Assembly: GCA_019634595.1 (NCBI GenBank)
Contig: JAHCBC010000001.1
Coordinates: 372,001-436,000 of the forward strand
DNA length: 64,000 nucleotides
Source of the DNA: Akkermansiaceae bacterium
Lineage (GTDB): Bacteria > Verrucomicrobiota > Verrucomicrobiia > Verrucomicrobiales > Akkermansiaceae
Direction: 5' to 3'
The notes under the pieces were generated by a model. The model did no database searches. It saw nothing but the letters and a program-made list of their open reading frames with translations, and was not told the DNA's origin. Positions 61,856 through 64,000 of this stretch are shown one piece after another (position 1 is the first letter of the stretch; every line of letters begins with the position of its first letter). The translations under genes were made by a program, and so were the position numbers.

Positions 61856-62560
61856 TCACATATGCTGGCCGCTGCCACGCACGAGAATGTCACCGATCTC
61901 CACGTGCGGCGGCGCTTCCAGGATGCACAGGATCGTCCAGGCCACGTCAAAGGGATCGAGCATCTTCATCGCCGCCTTCGTCTTGGTGAGGGTTTCCTCC
62001 CGGCCCCGGAAATACTGCTCCAGCATCGGCGTGTCCACGAACCCCGGGGAAACCGATCCCACCTGGATGGGGGAGTCGATCGATTTCAGCTCGCTGCGCA
62101 GCGCGTCCGTCACCGCCTTCACGGCGAACTTCGTGGGCGCGTAGAAGCCACCCGTCGGCGGCACGCGGTGCCCGCTCATGGAACAGACGTTCACGATCCG
62201 GCCACCGTTGGCGGGGAAATGTTTCAGCGAGAGCTGGCAGCACTGGGAGAGCGCCATCACGTTCACCCGCCACATTTCCTCCCAGTCCGTCGGATTGCCG
62301 TCGATGATCCGGGACAGATAGGCCACCCCCGCGCAGTTCACCAATCCGTCGATCTTCCCCAAGCCGTGGAAAATGGACGAGATATCCTCCCGCTTCGTCA
62401 GGTCCGCCACGATGGGGGAGACATCTTCGGACAGGGCGGAGGGATTGCGCGTCACGCCCAGCACATTCGCGTTGCGGGCGACCAGCAGTTCGCAGAGCGC
62501 GCGGCCGATGCCGCTGGATGCACCGGTGACGAGTAGTGTTTTTCCTTGGAGAGACGACAT
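61856..62560 (-). CDS. Short-chain dehydrogenase/reductase
   Basis: 234 residues. Classical SDR: the nucleotide motif TGASSGIG near residue 13, VNCAGVAY, the catalytic Ser in VCSMSGHR and Tyr-Lys in FYAPTKFAVKAV, then VSPGFVDTPM. NADP preference and substrate are not evident; the closest pattern is the YdfG/YdfG-like serine or 3-hydroxy acid dehydrogenases. The last codons (GDILVRG then SGQHM) include the right copy of the 21-bp direct repeat. Stop is 5 nt from the stop of the convergent mosaic gene. Confidence 0.92.
   Translation of the reverse strand: MSSLQGKTLLVTGASSGIGRALCELLVARNANVLGVTRNPSALSEDVSPIVADLTKREDISSIFHGLGKIDGLVNCAGVAYLSRIIDGNPTDWEEMWRVNVMALSQCCQLSLKHFPANGGRIVNVCSMSGHRVPPTGGFYAPTKFAVKAVTDALRSELKSIDSPIQVGSVSPGFVDTPMLEQYFRGREETLTKTKAAMKMLDPFDVAWTILCILEAPPHVEIGDILVRGSGQHM
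61873..61893. repeat. 21-bp direct repeat, right copy, in the SDR 3' end
   Basis: Identical over 21 nt to 56626-56646, same orientation. It encodes DILVRG near the C-terminus of the SDR. The two copies bracket 5.2 kb that contains only the mosaic gene and its leader. Confidence 0.75.
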
Positions 62561-62590
62561 GAAATTCAGGCGATACTACGTTAGGAAACG

Positions 62591-63742
62591 TCAGTTCGTT
62601 GCGAGATCGCGGATGAATTTTTCAAAGAAAGCCGCTCCCTTTTCGAGATCATCGGTGGAAATGAACTCGTCCACCGTATGCGCCTGGTCGATCGATCCCG
62701 GGCCGATGCAGATGCTGGGAATGCCGCCATGCGAAAGGTGCGCCGCATCGGAAAACCATGGCGCACCCGCCAGCTTCGATCCGGCGGCGAGCAGTGCCTT
62801 GATCACCGGATGATCCGCAGGTGTCTCCATCGGCGGATTCTCGTGTGGATTCACGATCTCCACCGGCAGGTCGAAGTCCGCGATGGTGTCCGCCAGCAGC
62901 TTCAGCGCGCCGCCGCTTTCCGCCAGGGAAGGGGTGATGCGGATGTCGATGACCGCATTCGCCAGATCCGGCACGATGTTCGGGCGGGAGCCGCCGTTGA
63001 AGACACCCACATTCATCGTGGACGGCCCCAGCACAGGATGGGTGAAGGTGGCCAGCTTCGAACCCAGATGGTGGTCCAGCGTGTCCAGCGCCCGCGCCAG
63101 TTTCATGACGGCGTTCTCGCCCTTCTGCGGCTGGGAACTGTGCGCCGCCTTTCCCGTCGCCCGCAGGGTCGTCCAGAGGGAGCCTTTTGTGACGTGGACG
63201 GTCTCCATCGAAGTCGGCTCACCGACCAGCGCGAAGGTGTATTCCTGGTTGTGGTTTTTTGCGAAATCCTTCGATCCCCATTGGTTCGATTCCTCGCCCA
63301 TGAACGCCACGAAATCGAACGCGATGCTCGAGCTTTTCTGGAGTTCCCGCGTCTGGCGCAGCGCCCACAGCATCGCCGCCATCGGCCCCTTGGTATCAGA
63401 TGCGCCGCGTCCCCACAACCGGCCATCGCGGATGTCCCCGCCGAAGGGATCGATGGTCATGCCACCCACGCCGACGGTGTCCAGATGCGGACCGAAAAGC
63501 ACCCGCGGACGGCCATCCATCGGTGCGAACCGGGCGATGAGATTCGGTCTGCCGGGACGGATTTCCTCCAAGGTGACCTCCGCGCCCAGTGCCTCCAGCC
63601 AGCCGGTTAGGAACTTCGCCATCTCCGCCTCGCCGGTCAGATCGGTGCCTGGGCTGTTCTCCGGATTGACCGAGGGGATGCGGACCAGGTGCTGGAGCAG
63701 GGAGACGACATCAGCGGGCATGCGGATAGACTCAGCGCTCAT
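62591..63742 (-). CDS. M20-family metallopeptidase (ArgE/DapE-like deacylase)
   Basis: 383 residues from the ATG at 63742. Two-zinc hydrolase marks: LFGPHLDTVGVGG (His, Asp), GRGASDTKGPMAAML (bridging Asp), FMGEESNQWGS (catalytic Glu and metal Glu), LVGEPTSM, and the late SHGGIPSICIGPGSIDQAHTVDEF with the last metal His. The dimerisation domain lies between (TVHVTKGSLWTTLRATGKAAHSSQPQKGENAV). Could be acetylornithine deacetylase, succinyl-diaminopimelate desuccinylase or a related deacylase. No arg or dap genes are adjacent, so the substrate is open. 30 nt upstream of the SDR on the same strand. Confidence 0.88.
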   Translation of the reverse strand: MSAESIRMPADVVSLLQHLVRIPSVNPENSPGTDLTGEAEMAKFLTGWLEALGAEVTLEEIRPGRPNLIARFAPMDGRPRVLFGPHLDTVGVGGMTIDPFGGDIRDGRLWGRGASDTKGPMAAMLWALRQTRELQKSSSIAFDFVAFMGEESNQWGSKDFAKNHNQEYTFALVGEPTSMETVHVTKGSLWTTLRATGKAAHSSQPQKGENAVMKLARALDTLDHHLGSKLATFTHPVLGPSTMNVGVFNGGSRPNIVPDLANAVIDIRITPSLAESGGALKLLADTIADFDLPVEIVNPHENPPMETPADHPVIKALLAAGSKLAGAPWFSDAAHLSHGGIPSICIGPGSIDQAHTVDEFISTDDLEKGAAFFEKFIRDLATN

Positions 63743-63859
63743 CCGGCATGAGGCAAGAGCGGAGGGGAAATCCGATGAAATGCGCCGCGCGGAATGCATG
63801 CGATCTTGCATTTTTCCGGATTTCTGGAAAATGGCGGATGAACCAAGTTCCGAAGATCC

Positions 63860-64000
63860 ATGAGCTACGAAATCAAGACCGACGCCGCCGGAAAATTCCG
63901 CTTCAACCTCAAGGCTGGCAACGGCCAGATCATCCTCAGCAGCCAGGGCTACACCTCGAAAGCGGACGCCCTCAACGGCATCGCCTCCGTCCAGAAGCAC
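63860..64000 (+). CDS. yegP: YegP/DUF1508 family protein, cut by window edge
   Basis: 47 codons are visible: MSYEIKTDAAGKFRFNLKAG, then ILSSQGYTSKADALNGIASV. This is the UPF0339/DUF1508 repeat (a small alpha/beta unit that usually occurs twice in about 110 residues). The function is unknown. Divergent from the M20 gene with a 117-nt spacer. Confidence 0.88.
   Translation, partial: MSYEIKTDAAGKFRFNLKAGNGQIILSSQGYTSKADALNGIASVQKH

Overview
The window looks like a chromosomal segment of a high-GC member of the Verrucomicrobiota, probably close to Luteolibacter or other Akkermansiaceae. The indicators are a membrane-bound dehydrogenase fused to a PVC-type cytochrome c (52208-55195), a PEP-CTERM tail (15635-15919), several secreted glycoside hydrolases, a mosaic secreted giant protein with SUMF1 and CARDB domains, and intergenic inverted-repeat elements of kinds common in PVC genomes. 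No rRNA, tRNA, CRISPR array, phage module or transposase was recognised.

Layout. 1-6.2 kb: phospholipid and central metabolism (pssA, truncated by the window edge; gnd; pgsA), a rhodanese-like protein, two uncharacterised proteins and a NUDIX hydrolase. 6.4-12.9 kb: a tightly coupled four-gene signalling operon (CHASE3-GAF hybrid kinase with three receivers, CheR, CheB, REC-kinase-REC). 13-18.4 kb: a DUF3365 haem protein, a Lar-like zinc ribbon, a eukaryotic-type UTP-glucose-1-phosphate uridylyltransferase, a PEP-CTERM remnant, and an AcvB/VirJ-type hydrolase fused to an MprF-type lipid aminoacyltransferase. 18.6-27.2 kb: HAD phosphatase, guaB, guaA, polysaccharide deacetylase, ribBA, yqgE, MATE transporter. 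27.2-36.8 kb: large glycosidase-like protein, pyrF, metallo-beta-lactamase-fold protein, msrA, 2-hydroxyacid dehydrogenase, SGNH esterase, GH43. 37-47 kb: ftsH with a doubled extracytoplasmic domain, a TerB-FHA-ABCG exporter, a ParA-Roadblock pair and a YyaL-like lipoprotein. 47-55 kb: PTPDL-like protein, hisB-hisH, GH63-like glucosidase, PVC dehydrogenase-cytochrome. 55-64 kb: ribE, a lipoprotein, the 1,700-residue secreted mosaic protein, an SDR, an M20 peptidase and the start of a YegP-family gene.

Two observations stand out. First, the 15920-18421 protein puts a periplasmic lysyl-phosphatidylglycerol-hydrolase-like domain and a cytosolic lipid aminoacylation domain in one chain, which would be a membrane-lipid writer and eraser in one polypeptide. 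Second, the low-GC mosaic gene (56748-61850) sits exactly between two perfect 21-bp direct repeats, one of which is the 3' coding end of the neighbouring SDR gene. This looks like a one-gene insertion at a gene end.

The intergenic space is also unusually rich in small elements bounded by inverted repeats. At least eight sequence families are seen here. One has three copies, with compensatory base changes in a hairpin and ends that coincide with the stop codons of convergent genes. Many genes overlap by ATGA or GTGA or abut convergently, so the genome is compact and regulation probably relies on operons and hairpins between convergent units.
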